Shown here one piece after another: positions 35,263-44,379 of a stretch of DNA of 64,000 nt. The stretch spans positions 1-64,000 of the forward strand of contig JAJDVX010000037.1 in assembly GCA_022825895.1 (NCBI GenBank), written 5' to 3'. The stretch's first letter is position 1. Each line of letters starts with the position of its first letter. The stretch is from Chloroflexota bacterium. GTDB lineage: Bacteria; Chloroflexota; UBA11872. The notes beneath the pieces were generated by a model. The model did not search any database. It saw nothing but the letters and a program-made list of their open reading frames with translations, and was not told the DNA's origin. Both the position numbers and the translations under genes were made by a program.

Positions 35263-36006
35263 ATGCCAAACCTGGAACTCGACGAGCCCACGCTGGAACG
35301 CCTGGAAGCGCGGCTGGGGATTCGGTTCAATGACCAGTCGCTCCTGGCGCAGGCGCTGGTGCATCGATCGATCGTGAATGAGGCCGATCTGGGCGATGCG
35401 GACAGCAACGAACGGCTGGAGTTCCTGGGCGACGCGGCGCTTGGCCTGGTGGCGGCGGAACTGCTTTTTCGGCGGTACCCGGAGCGCGCGGAGGGGCTGC
35501 TGACGCACGCTCGGGCGTCGCTGGTGAATCTGACGTCGCTGGGCGAGGTCAGCGGGACGCTGGGCCTGGGCGAGTTCGTTCAGCTGGGCCGGGGCGAGGA
35601 CATGAGCGGGGGCCGCGACAGGTCGAGCGTGCTGGGCCGGGCGTTCGAGGCGGTGCTGGGGGCGATTTACCTGGACCAGGGGCTGGAGGCGGTGCGGGAA
35701 CTGCTGGAGCCCATCCTGATCAGCGAGCTCGACCGGTACGGCTGGGAAGGCCCGGCCAAGGACTTCAAGTCGCAGTTGCAGGAACACCTGCAGGCCGGCG
35801 GGGGCCCCACACCTCGATATGAAGTGGTCTTTGAGGAGGGGCCCGACCACCACCGCGTGTTCACCATGGCGGTTCGCGCCGGCGAGACCGTGCTGGCGTC
35901 GGGCGTAGGCTTGAGCAAGCAGCGCGCGGAACAGGCCGCGGCGCAGACGGCGTTGACGGAGATTCTCAAGGCCGAAGGAATGATGGATGTACCTGCGGCG
36001 GATTGA
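35263..36006 (+). CDS. rnc: Ribonuclease III
   Basis: A 247-residue double-stranded RNA endonuclease for rRNA and mRNA processing. The signature NERLEFLGDAALGLV holds the catalytic acidic residues, and FEAVLGAIYLDQGLE the second set; a C-terminal dsRNA-binding domain (FKSQLQEHLQAGGGPTPRYEV through SKQRAEQAAAQTAL) completes it. Its end overlaps smc by 20 bp, a common rnc-smc arrangement, so the two are co-transcribed. Confidence 0.96.
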   Translation: MPNLELDEPTLERLEARLGIRFNDQSLLAQALVHRSIVNEADLGDADSNERLEFLGDAALGLVAAELLFRRYPERAEGLLTHARASLVNLTSLGEVSGTLGLGEFVQLGRGEDMSGGRDRSSVLGRAFEAVLGAIYLDQGLEAVRELLEPILISELDRYGWEGPAKDFKSQLQEHLQAGGGPTPRYEVVFEEGPDHHRVFTMAVRAGETVLASGVGLSKQRAEQAAAQTALTEILKAEGMMDVPAAD

Positions 36007-39000
36007 CCTGCAGGGCTTCAAGACCTTTCCCAAGCGGACTACGCTGGAATTCCGGCCCGGGGTGACGGCCATCGTGGGACCCAACGGCGCGGGCAAGAGC
36101 AATCTCTCGGACGCCATCCGCTGGGCCATGGGCGAGCAGACGCCGCGGCGGCTGCGGATTCGGCGGGCCGAAGACGTGATCTTCGGCGGCTCGGAGTCAC
36201 GAGCGCGAACCGGCATGGCGGACGTGCGGCTGACCTTCGACAACGCCGAGGACTGGCTGCCGACCGAGTTCGGCGAGGTGGTGATCGGACGCCGGCTGTT
36301 CCGGTCGGGGACTTCGGACTACACGATCAATGGAGCGCGGGTGCGCCTGCGGGACGTGTTGGACCTGATGAGCGCCGGGGCGGCGAGCCACGGCGGCCAC
36401 TCGGTGATCAACCAGGGCCAGGTCGAGCAGGTGTTGCAGCAGCGGCCGGAGGACCGGCGGGCCTTTCTGGAAGAAGCCGCCGGGGTGGCCCGCTACTACG
36501 CGCGGCGCGACCAGGCGTGGCGGCGCTTGACCGAGACGCGGCGGAATCTGCAGCGCCTGCGGGACCTGGCGGCGGAAATCGAGTCCCGGTTGGACACCCT
36601 GCGGGCGCAGGCGCACGTCGCGGCGCGCGGCGCGGACCTGCAGCGCGAATTGCGCGAGGGTCAATTGACGCTGGCCCGGCATCGACTGTTTGCCGTGAAC
36701 CGGCAGTTGGAGGCCGCGGAGGCGCGCGAGCAACAGGCCACGGACGAACTGGCGGCGCTGCTGACCGAACCGGTGGAGGATTTGCGGCGGCAGGCCGCGG
36801 AGGCGTCGCTGCGCAGTTCGGAATTCGAGCAAGACCTGGCCACGGCGCGGCACGCGGTGGAACAGGCGCGCCGAGCGGCGGCGCGGCGGGCGGCGCACCG
36901 CGCACAGCTGATTGAGCGCCAGCGGCACCTGGAGAGCCGACTGACCGACCTGAACGCCCGCGGCGCCGGCCTGGCGACCCGCGGCGAGGCCCTGGCCGAG
37001 GAAGCGCGGATTGCGCAGGACGCGCTGGCCGAACTCGATGCGCATATGGCACAGGTTCACTCGGAACGGCAACGGCTGCTGGCGACGCTGGCGCCGGAGC
37101 GCGAACGACGACAGCGCATGGAATCGCTGACGGGTCAACTTGCCAGCGCCCGCGACCGGCGCATTTCGTTGCGGGAGCGCCAGCGGCACCTGGCGGGCGA
37201 GGCCGAGCGGCTGGAGGCCGACCTGACGCGGCTGCAGGCGCAGGCAGCCGCAGCCGGCGAGACGGCGGCGACCGCTCGCGCGGAAGCGGAGACGGCCGAG
37301 CACCAGGCGGAACTGGCCGCGGCAGCCGTGGCGCAGGCCGGGGACCGGCAGCGGGCCGCGGTAGCGGCCGCGCGAACCGCACAGCAGGCGCAGGCCCGCG
37401 CGCAGGCGGACCTGCGGGCGGGCGCCGAGGCCATCGCCTCGCTGGAACGGGAGTTGCACGCGCTGCGGGACGCTCAAACCCAGGCGGGCGAGTCCGGCGA
37501 GACGCTGCGCGCCCTGCGAGAGGCCAACCCCGAGACCGTCGTTGGCCGGTTGCGCGACCGGATGCATCCCCGCACCCCTGACGCCGCGCGACTGCTGGAG
37601 GCGGCATTTGCGGGCAGTCTCGACACGGTGCTCGTCGCACAACCCAACGATGGACCGGCTCTGCGAGCGGCCGCGCGGGACCTGCAATTGACCCGGCTTA
37701 GCTGGCGTCCGACCGCGGGCTTCCGTGGCTGGCCCTACGAGGGCGACGAGCGCGAGGCAGCGCCAACGGGCCTGCGCGGGACGCTGGGCGACATGGTGGA
37801 CGCCAGCGGTCCGGATGCCGGCCTGGTGCGGCGCCTGTTGCGGCGTGTCGTGGTAGCCGAAAGCCTGGACGCCGCCTTGCAGGCGCGGCAGGCGCGCACG
37901 GACCTTGCCGGCCACCATATGGTCACGCTGGACGGCGACGCCATTGACATGGATGGGACCGTGCGGCTGAGCGTTCAGGACGCCGCGGGCCGGGGTATTG
38001 CCGAGCGGCTGGCCCGGGCGGAGCGGGCGCTGGTGGAAGCTCGACGTCGACAGCCGGACCTGGAACGCGCCGCGACGAGGGCCGACCGGGCGCTGCAGGC
38101 CGCGGACGACGACCTTCGGGCGGCGGACGGCGCCGGCGACAGGGCGGCCGGCGCGCGTCAGCAGGCGCACGAGGCGGCAAGCGCGGCGATTCGGCGGCAT
38201 CAGCAGGCCGAGGCCGAGGCTCGAGCCCTGGGCAGCGGAATCCGGGACGCCGACGAGCGCCGGCGCGCTGTGAAGCAACGCCTGTCGGCGATGGGGCCGA
38301 GTCTTGAGGAGTCCGAACGAAACGTCAGGCTAATCAACGAGGAGCTCGATCACGCGGGTACGGCCGCTGCCGGCACCGCCGAGGCCGAAGCGCAACTGGC
38401 GGCGCTGGAGGCAGCGCTGGGCGTGAACGAGCGCCGCGCCTCCGATTTGCGGACCCAGGCATCCCAGCGGAAGCGAGCGGCCGCGCAGGCCGGCGCCGAG
38501 GCCGAGGCCCTGGAACGCGAGCGAGGGAAGGCCGAGCGTTCGCTGGCCGAGGCGACGGCCGACCTGGCGGAGATGGACGCGGTCGCCGGCAGCGAAGCCG
38601 CACCCGACGAGGAGCTGATTCGTCGACTTGAAACCGGGGCCCTGGAGGCCAGGCTGGAACTCCAGCGGCTGCAGATGCAAACCGAAATCCGAGCGCAGGA
38701 GGAGGCCAGAGCCACGGCGGACGTGGCGGCGGCGCAGCGCGAGACCGAGCGACTGGTGGAACGCCGCGCCGAAATCCGGTCGCTGGCGCGCGACGACCTG
38801 GGGATTGATCGATTGGAGGCGCAGAAGGCCACGACAGCGGTCGGGCAGATTGAACGTCGAACCGGCGAACTGCGACGGCTGCTGGACCGGCTTGGCCCCG
38901 TGAACCCGCTGGCGCCGGAGGAATATGAGCGCGAGCGCGGCCGGGTGGACGACGCCAGGCGGCAGATCGCGGACCTGGAGGGCGCCGAGACCAATCTGCA

Positions 39001-39574
39001 GACGCTGGCACGCGACTTGCAGCACCAGTTACACGCCGAGTTCATGGCCACGTTCGAGACCATGAACGAGGCGTTTCGCTCGACCTTTTCCGAACTCTTT
39101 GGGGGCGGCGAGGCGCACATGACGCTGACGTCGCCCAGCGACATCGAGCAGACGGGGGTGGAGTTTTCGATTCGGATGCCGGGGAAGCGCTCGCAGCAAC
39201 TGGCGGCGCTGTCGGGCGGCGAGCGCGCCCTGGTGGCGGCCGCGTTGATCCTGGCGCTGCTGAAAATCCGTCCGCCGCCGTTCTGCATCCTGGACGAAGT
39301 GGACGCGGCGCTGGACGATCAGAACGTGATGCGGTTCTGCCGGCAGGTGACGAGCCTGAGCGAGCGGACGCAGATCGTGCTGATCACGCACAACGCCATC
39401 ACGGTGGAGGCGGCCGCAACGGTGTACGGCGTGACCATGCGTGAAGACGGCGTTTCGGAGTTGCTGTCGCTGCGCCTGGACGGCGTTCCGACCAACGGCG
39501 CGACGAGCAACGGCCACGCGCCAACGCCCACGGGCGAAGCCGCGGCGCGGCGGAGCGTCGCCAGCGCCGCCTGA
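35987..39574 (+). CDS. smc: Chromosome segregation protein SMC
   Basis: A 1195-residue SMC ATPase that folds chromosomes by loop extrusion, loaded at ParB-parS. The N-terminal head has Walker A GPNGAGKSN (31-39), with long Ala/Arg/Glu-rich coiled coils on both sides of a hinge near residues 500-660. The C-terminal head has the LSGGERALVAAA signature (about 1074) and Walker B FCILDEVDAALDD (about 1099). The full length and motif set show an intact protein. It overlaps rnc. A short Thr/Asn/Gly-rich C-terminal tail is extra. The parS site 19 kb away is functionally related. Confidence 0.96.
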   Translation: MYLRRIDLQGFKTFPKRTTLEFRPGVTAIVGPNGAGKSNLSDAIRWAMGEQTPRRLRIRRAEDVIFGGSESRARTGMADVRLTFDNAEDWLPTEFGEVVIGRRLFRSGTSDYTINGARVRLRDVLDLMSAGAASHGGHSVINQGQVEQVLQQRPEDRRAFLEEAAGVARYYARRDQAWRRLTETRRNLQRLRDLAAEIESRLDTLRAQAHVAARGADLQRELREGQLTLARHRLFAVNRQLEAAEAREQQATDELAALLTEPVEDLRRQAAEASLRSSEFEQDLATARHAVEQARRAAARRAAHRAQLIERQRHLESRLTDLNARGAGLATRGEALAEEARIAQDALAELDAHMAQVHSERQRLLATLAPERERRQRMESLTGQLASARDRRISLRERQRHLAGEAERLEADLTRLQAQAAAAGETAATARAEAETAEHQAELAAAAVAQAGDRQRAAVAAARTAQQAQARAQADLRAGAEAIASLERELHALRDAQTQAGESGETLRALREANPETVVGRLRDRMHPRTPDAARLLEAAFAGSLDTVLVAQPNDGPALRAAARDLQLTRLSWRPTAGFRGWPYEGDEREAAPTGLRGTLGDMVDASGPDAGLVRRLLRRVVVAESLDAALQARQARTDLAGHHMVTLDGDAIDMDGTVRLSVQDAAGRGIAERLARAERALVEARRRQPDLERAATRADRALQAADDDLRAADGAGDRAAGARQQAHEAASAAIRRHQQAEAEARALGSGIRDADERRRAVKQRLSAMGPSLEESERNVRLINEELDHAGTAAAGTAEAEAQLAALEAALGVNERRASDLRTQASQRKRAAAQAGAEAEALERERGKAERSLAEATADLAEMDAVAGSEAAPDEELIRRLETGALEARLELQRLQMQTEIRAQEEARATADVAAAQRETERLVERRAEIRSLARDDLGIDRLEAQKATTAVGQIERRTGELRRLLDRLGPVNPLAPEEYERERGRVDDARRQIADLEGAETNLQTLARDLQHQLHAEFMATFETMNEAFRSTFSELFGGGEAHMTLTSPSDIEQTGVEFSIRMPGKRSQQLAALSGGERALVAAALILALLKIRPPPFCILDEVDAALDDQNVMRFCRQVTSLSERTQIVLITHNAITVEAAATVYGVTMREDGVSELLSLRLDGVPTNGATSNGHAPTPTGEAAARRSVASAA

Positions 39575-39646
39575 GGCCATTGTCGGGCAGCCCGCCGTAG
39601 GCTGAAGGCGTGCAACAGGCATCCGCTTCGTCACCAAGCCCATCGG

Positions 39647-40798
39647 ATGAACTCGGTCGCTAATCGACCCGGGCGGCGCGCGCGGCGCTATGGCCCGCCG
39701 CAGCGACGACGCCGGAGTGCACGACGCCTCGGCCGACCGCCGGCGCGGCGGACCCCGGTCCCGGTATGGGGTCTGGCCCTGGCGCTGGGAACGTCCGTCG
39801 TCGTGTTCATGCTCGTGCTGGCCGCCGTGACGGATCCGTTGGCCGGCCTGCGGCCCCTGGTGGAGGACGCCGGCGCGCTGATTCAGCCGCGCGCCCCGGT
39901 GGCGACCAGTGACGAACGCCTGGTCCCCCGGCGCGAGGACCCCAGCGCCGACGTGGCGGCGGTTCCGTCGGTGGTGAACCTGGATCGGAACCAGGCCCGG
40001 CAACTCCTGGAAGACGCGGGCTTCCGACCCCAGGTTGAGGAATCGTTCGACGACGTGGTGGCGGAAGGCCTGGTGATCAGCCAGGAGCCCCCGGCCGGCG
40101 CGTCACTCGGGCGCCTGGAACCGGTCCTGATGACCGTTAGCCGCGGACAGTCGTTGGCGCCGCTGCCAAACGTGGTTGGGCTGGCCGCGGAGGTTGCGCG
40201 CGTCGATCTGGACCGCCGCGGATTCCAGGTGATTGAAGTCACGGCGTTCAACGAGGACGTGCCCGCGGGCACGGTGCTTGGCCAGGAACCGCTGGCGGGG
40301 GCCGTGGTGGACCGGCGCTCGGTCGTGGTGCTGCGGATCAGTCGAGGGGTGGAGATTGTGCCGGCGCCGCTGGTGGTGGGACGCGCGGAAGACGACGCAC
40401 GCCGCGCCATCGAGCTGGTGGGGCTGGCGGTGGGCGAGACGACGTATGTCGAGGACGACTCGGCCCCGAACGGCGTGGTGGTGGCGCAGAATCCGGCCGG
40501 TGGGGAAGGGGCCCCGAGCGGGTCCGACGTGCTGCTGACGGTTGTGCGGATTGGCGAGGTGAATGTTCCCGCGCTTATCGGCCGGACGGTGGACGCGGCT
40601 CAACGCACGCTGTTCGACAACGGCCTGCTGGTCGGTTCAATCCGACTCGTCCCAACGCCCGGCGCTTCCAGCGAGATCGTGGTGGGCCAGGAGCCGGGCC
40701 CCGGCGCCAAGGTGGCCCGGGGCTACGGCGTACGACTGATCGTGGCGGTCCCGGCCGCGGCCCCCAGCCCGCCGCCGGCGCCGGCGGCTAGCGGCTGA
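39647..40798 (+). CDS. Membrane-anchored PASTA-domain protein
   Basis: A 383-residue protein with an Arg-rich cytoplasmic N-terminus, one transmembrane helix (about residues 42-65) and four tandem PASTA domains (starting near VPSVVNL, LPNVVGL, VPAPLVVG, VNVPALIG). PASTA domains recognise peptidoglycan or beta-lactams, usually in Ser/Thr kinases or penicillin-binding proteins; here no kinase or transpeptidase domain is attached. It may be a regulatory partner or a scaffold for cell-wall synthesis. It follows smc by 72 bp and overlaps the convergent ctp gene by 11 bp. Confidence 0.87.
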   Translation: MNSVANRPGRRARRYGPPQRRRRSARRLGRPPARRTPVPVWGLALALGTSVVVFMLVLAAVTDPLAGLRPLVEDAGALIQPRAPVATSDERLVPRREDPSADVAAVPSVVNLDRNQARQLLEDAGFRPQVEESFDDVVAEGLVISQEPPAGASLGRLEPVLMTVSRGQSLAPLPNVVGLAAEVARVDLDRRGFQVIEVTAFNEDVPAGTVLGQEPLAGAVVDRRSVVVLRISRGVEIVPAPLVVGRAEDDARRAIELVGLAVGETTYVEDDSAPNGVVVAQNPAGGEGAPSGSDVLLTVVRIGEVNVPALIGRTVDAAQRTLFDNGLLVGSIRLVPTPGASSEIVVGQEPGPGAKVARGYGVRLIVAVPAAAPSPPPAPAASG

Positions 40799-42032
40799 CG
40801 TCCAGCGGGAGCGCCCGGACGGCCTCAAGACCGGCGGTAAGCACGGGATCGTCGTCGGCGCCGATCTGGGCCTCGGCCAACTGGACCTCAAGGTCCGGCG
40901 TAAGGCCGCTGCCGGCGCCCGCCAGGGCGACACCGGCGGGTGTGAACCAGATGCCGGTGGTGACGCGCATGATGGAGCCGTCGGAGAGCCTGTGGAGTTC
41001 CTGGACGGACCCCTTGCCATGCGTTTGCTCGCCGATGAGCATGGCACGGCCGTGCGCCTGGAGGGCGCCCGCGAAGACTTCCGAGCCACTGGCCGAACCG
41101 CCGTTGACCAGGACAACCAGCGGCGTTCGCAGGTCGCGGAAGCCGCTCACGGCGTTGTAGACATGCGTGGGATCGTTGCGGCTCTCGCGGCGCAGAATCA
41201 GTTCGCCTTCCGGAAGAAACCGGCTGGTGACCGCAACGCTGGCGTCGAGCAGCCCGCCGGGGTTGTTGCGGAGATCGATGACCAGCCGATCGACGCCCGC
41301 GGTTCGAAAACCGCTGAGCGCACGCCGGACTTCGCCGGAGGTTCGGGACGAGAAGTTGGCGATGCGCAGGTACCCAACGTCCTCGAAGACTTTTGTGGTG
41401 ACGGACTGCACGATGATGCGGTCGCGCACGACGGTGACGTCGCGTTCGGTCGTTTCGCCCTGACGCCGCAGGGTGAGCGTGACCGGGGAGCCACGCTCGC
41501 CTCGAACGATTCGTCCGAATTCCGCGAGTGCGATGCCCCTGGTGGAGACTCCGTCGACCGCCAGCACGTATTCGTTGGCGCCAATGCCGGCCGCCTCGGC
41601 GGGCGACCGCGGCAACGGCTGGGTGACGAAGGGAAAGCCGTCACGCACTTCAACGCGGATGCCCACCCCGACGAAGGAGCCTGACAGGCTGATGCTGGAT
41701 CGGCGGGCCTGTTCAGGGTCGTGGTAGCGGGTGTAGGGATCGTCCGTGGCGTCGGCCAGGCCGCGGATGGCGCCTTCGCGCAAGGCCTCGGCCGCGAGCG
41801 GGCCGTCGTAGAAGTTGTCCTGCAGCACTCGCCAGGCTTCCCAGAACAGACTGAAGTCAACCTCTTCGTCCTCGTCCTTGACGTCCGGCGGCGGATCGCC
41901 GGCGAGCACCACCGGCGGCGGGATGCCGGGACCGAGCGCCGTGGCGCCGGCCACGAACCCGATGGAGAACACGAGACACAGCGCGACGACGGAACCGGCC
42001 AGCAGGAGGGCGGTGCGCAGGGGACGTTGCAT
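40788..42032 (-). CDS. C-terminal processing peptidase, S41 family
   Basis: A 414-residue serine protease. An N-terminal membrane anchor (about residues 8-30) is followed by a PDZ domain (FVGVGIRVEVRDGFPFV through NEYVLAVDG) and the catalytic domain with the Ser in GGSASGSEVFAG and Lys in HGKGSVQEL forming the Ser-Lys dyad. Such Ctp enzymes degrade or mature envelope proteins. It is the last gene of the secA-to-ctp group, 92 bp after the ABC ATPase gene, and is convergent with the PASTA gene. The family includes CtpA/CtpB/Prc. Confidence 0.92.
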   Translation of the reverse strand: MQRPLRTALLLAGSVVALCLVFSIGFVAGATALGPGIPPPVVLAGDPPPDVKDEDEEVDFSLFWEAWRVLQDNFYDGPLAAEALREGAIRGLADATDDPYTRYHDPEQARRSSISLSGSFVGVGIRVEVRDGFPFVTQPLPRSPAEAAGIGANEYVLAVDGVSTRGIALAEFGRIVRGERGSPVTLTLRRQGETTERDVTVVRDRIIVQSVTTKVFEDVGYLRIANFSSRTSGEVRRALSGFRTAGVDRLVIDLRNNPGGLLDASVAVTSRFLPEGELILRRESRNDPTHVYNAVSGFRDLRTPLVVLVNGGSASGSEVFAGALQAHGRAMLIGEQTHGKGSVQELHRLSDGSIMRVTTGIWFTPAGVALAGAGSGLTPDLEVQLAEAQIGADDDPVLTAGLEAVRALPLDVSR

Positions 42033-42124
42033 GGGACGTACGGCGGAGGGACGCTACCTCCACGGTAGCGCAGGGCAATAAGCCGTCGGTGAGAAGGCCG
42101 CCGACCCGCGGAGGCTGGCCGGCC

Positions 42125-42805
42125 CTAGCTGGTGTTGAAAACGCCGACGGCTTCGTCGGCGAGGATGGTTCCGGCGTCCATGCGAATGACGCGGCGACGG
42201 AGGTTGTTGACAATTTCGCTGTCGTGGGTGGCGACGAGGGTGGTGACGCCTTCGCTGTTGATGTCCAGCAGCAGGCCGATGATTTCGCGGGCGTGGGCGG
42301 GGTTGATGCTGTCGGTGGGCTCATCGCACAGCAGGACGTCGGGCTTGGAAATGACGGCGCGGGCGAGGGCCACCTTGCGCTGTTCGCCGCCCGAGAGTTG
42401 CCGGGGAAAGCGTTCGCCCTTGTCGGACAGGGCCACGCGGCCGAGCACGTCGTCGACCGCCACATCGATCTCGCGATTGGCCCGCCCGCGGACCTGGAGC
42501 GGCAGGCCGACGTTTTCGCGGACCGTGGCGTTGGGTAGCAGGCGGGTGTCCTGAAACACGACGCCGATACGGCGGCGGAACTTGGTGAGCGCGGCGCCGC
42601 GAATCCTGGAGACATCGACGCCGTTGACGAGGACCACGCCGGAGTCAAATGGTTCCTCCCGCAGGAGGATGCGAAGCAGCGTGGTCTTGCCCGCGCCGTT
42701 GGTGCCGATGAGAAAGGCGAACTCGCCGCGGGCAATGGCGATCGAGACATCGGCGAGAGCGGGTTCGCCGTCGTAGCTCTTGGTGACTCCCTGCACGACG
42801 ATCAG
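42125..42805 (-). CDS. Second FtsE-like ABC ATPase
   Basis: A roughly 226-residue ABC ATPase with Walker A GTNGAGKTT, signature LSGGEQRKVALARA and Walker B VLLCDEP. It resembles the FtsE encoded just upstream of ftsX, but DEPTDSINPAHA replaces the usual DEPTGNLD. The start is uncertain: the homologous N-terminus (LIVVQGVTKSY) begins at a CTG (42805) placed 7 bp after GGAG, with GTG 42796 as the alternative. It follows ftsX by about 10 bp. It may be an alternative ATPase partner for FtsX or serve another LolD-like function. Confidence 0.85.
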   Translation of the reverse strand: MIVVQGVTKSYDGEPALADVSIAIARGEFAFLIGTNGAGKTTLLRILLREEPFDSGVVLVNGVDVSRIRGAALTKFRRRIGVVFQDTRLLPNATVRENVGLPLQVRGRANREIDVAVDDVLGRVALSDKGERFPRQLSGGEQRKVALARAVISKPDVLLCDEPTDSINPAHAREIIGLLLDINSEGVTTLVATHDSEIVNNLRRRVIRMDAGTILADEAVGVFNTS

Positions 42806-42815
42806 CGGCGCGCTC

Positions 42816-43709
42816 CTATACGGCGAGGTAGCGGCGCACGGAGACGTAGCTCCCGATGCTGCCGACCACCAGTCCGACCAGAACAATGAAGACGGCGAGA
42901 TTGCGGACGAAGGACACATCCGTGGCGATGGGCAGGAACGAAATGAGGCGAGTAATCGTGGGCGCGACCTGCAGGTACATCACAACCAGGGCCACGGCGG
43001 CCAGGGTGGCGCCGACGAGTCCGATGAAGGCGCCTTCAATGATGAACGGGCCGCGCACAAACCAGTCGGTGGCGCCAACCAGCTTCATGATCTCGATCTC
43101 CTGGCGACGGGCGTAGACGGCGATGCGAATGGTGTTGGCAATGACGAACAAGGCGACGGCGGTCAGGGCGACGATCATGGCGGTGCCGGCCGCGCGGGAG
43201 ACGTTACTAATGGATACCAGGCGCTCGACGACGTCCAGGGGAACCGCGACGCTTTCGAACACCCCGGTCATCCCGCGAAGCTCGTCGGCGAGCGCGGGCA
43301 GCACGGCCGGGTCGTCCATGCGGAGCTCGACGCTGGCGGGCAATGGGTTGGCCTGCAGGATGTCGATGACGTCGCGCTGGTCGAAGAAGCGCTCCTGGAA
43401 GATCCGGAGGGCGTCTTCCTTGGTGACGAAGACAACCTCGCCGACGCCGGGACGCTGCTCCAGATCCTGCATGATCTCGGTGACGCGGGAGGGGCGGGCA
43501 TCGTCGCGGACGTAGGCAATCAGGTTGCTCTTGCGGCCCAGGGCCGTGACCATCTCGTTCAGGGTGTCGTTGATGGCCAGAAAAGCGGCCAGGGTGACGA
43601 GCATGACGGCGGTGGTGACGACGGCGCCGAGGGTCATGGTGCGGTTGCGCCAGAGCCCGAGCATGGCGGCGCCCAGCACGTAACGCAGGACGTTGAGCTT
43701 AGCCGTCAT
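42816..43709 (-). CDS. ftsX: Cell-division ABC permease FtsX
   Basis: A 297-residue membrane protein with a cytoplasmic N-terminus, a first helix (VVTTAVMLVTLAAFLAI), a large extracytoplasmic domain (about residues 60-165) with the FtsX ferredoxin-like pattern (LIAYVRDDARPSRVTEIMQDL), and three C-terminal helices with RRQEIEIMKLVGAT before the last pair. FtsEX regulates peptidoglycan hydrolases during division. ATG 43709 overlaps the end of ftsE by 11 bp; the longer frame was rejected for this reason. Confidence 0.93.
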   Translation of the reverse strand: MTAKLNVLRYVLGAAMLGLWRNRTMTLGAVVTTAVMLVTLAAFLAINDTLNEMVTALGRKSNLIAYVRDDARPSRVTEIMQDLEQRPGVGEVVFVTKEDALRIFQERFFDQRDVIDILQANPLPASVELRMDDPAVLPALADELRGMTGVFESVAVPLDVVERLVSISNVSRAAGTAMIVALTAVALFVIANTIRIAVYARRQEIEIMKLVGATDWFVRGPFIIEGAFIGLVGATLAAVALVVMYLQVAPTITRLISFLPIATDVSFVRNLAVFIVLVGLVVGSIGSYVSVRRYLAV

Positions 43710-44379
43710 AGCCGCCGCCGAGTTCGTCGCGCACGACCTTTCCATTGGCGATTTCAATGACGCGGCGCCGCATGGTGTCCACGATCTCCCGGTTGTGCGT
43801 CGCCATCAGCACCGTGGCTCCAAGGGCGTTGATCCGTACCAACAATTGAATCGTGTCCCAGCTGGTGGCGTGATCCAGGTTTCCGGTGGGTTCGTCGGCG
43901 ACCAGGATGGGGCAGCGGCGAACGATGGCGCGGGCGATGGCGGTGCGCTGCTGTTCGCCGCCGGAGAGTTCGTGGGGGTGATGGTCGGCGCGGTCGCTCA
44001 ATTGCACCAGGGCCAGGGCCTCGTCCACCCACTTGGAGGTGCGGCCGTTGAATTCACCGGTGGACTTGAGGACGAACTCCACGTTCTGCCGCACGCTCAG
44101 ACCCGGGAGCAGCTTGTAGTCCTGGTAGATCACGCCAACGCGGCGACGGAGCTTGGGGATCTCACGGCGGGAAATGCGAGTGACGTCGGTGTTCTCGACG
44201 AAGACATTGCCGCTGTCGGGGCTGGTGTCGCGGTTGATGAGCCGGATCAGGGTGGTCTTGCCGGCGCCGCTGGGACCAACCAGGAAGACAAACTCGCGTT
44301 CCTCGATCTGAAGGCTGACGTCGTCAAGCGCCCGCGTACCGTTGGGATAGACCTTGGAGACGTTCTGCAGAACGATCAT
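43699..44379 (-). CDS. ftsE: Cell-division ATP-binding protein FtsE
   Basis: A 226-residue ABC ATPase partner of FtsX. Walker [24 protein letters not shown] signature and [12 protein letters not shown] are all standard for FtsE. It overlaps ftsX by 11 bp and the peptidase gene by 4 bp (ATGA), showing tight translational coupling. Confidence 0.94.
   Translation of the reverse strand: MIVLQNVSKVYPNGTRALDDVSLQIEEREFVFLVGPSGAGKTTLIRLINRDTSPDSGNVFVENTDVTRISRREIPKLRRRVGVIYQDYKLLPGLSVRQNVEFVLKSTGEFNGRTSKWVDEALALVQLSDRADHHPHELSGGEQQRTAIARAIVRRCPILVADEPTGNLDHATSWDTIQLLVRINALGATVLMATHNREIVDTMRRRVIEIANGKVVRDELGGGYDG

Noticed and set aside
36197-38278. 693-residue minus-strand frame opposite smc
   Set aside because: Low-complexity Arg/Pro/Leu translation antisense to the SMC coiled coil.
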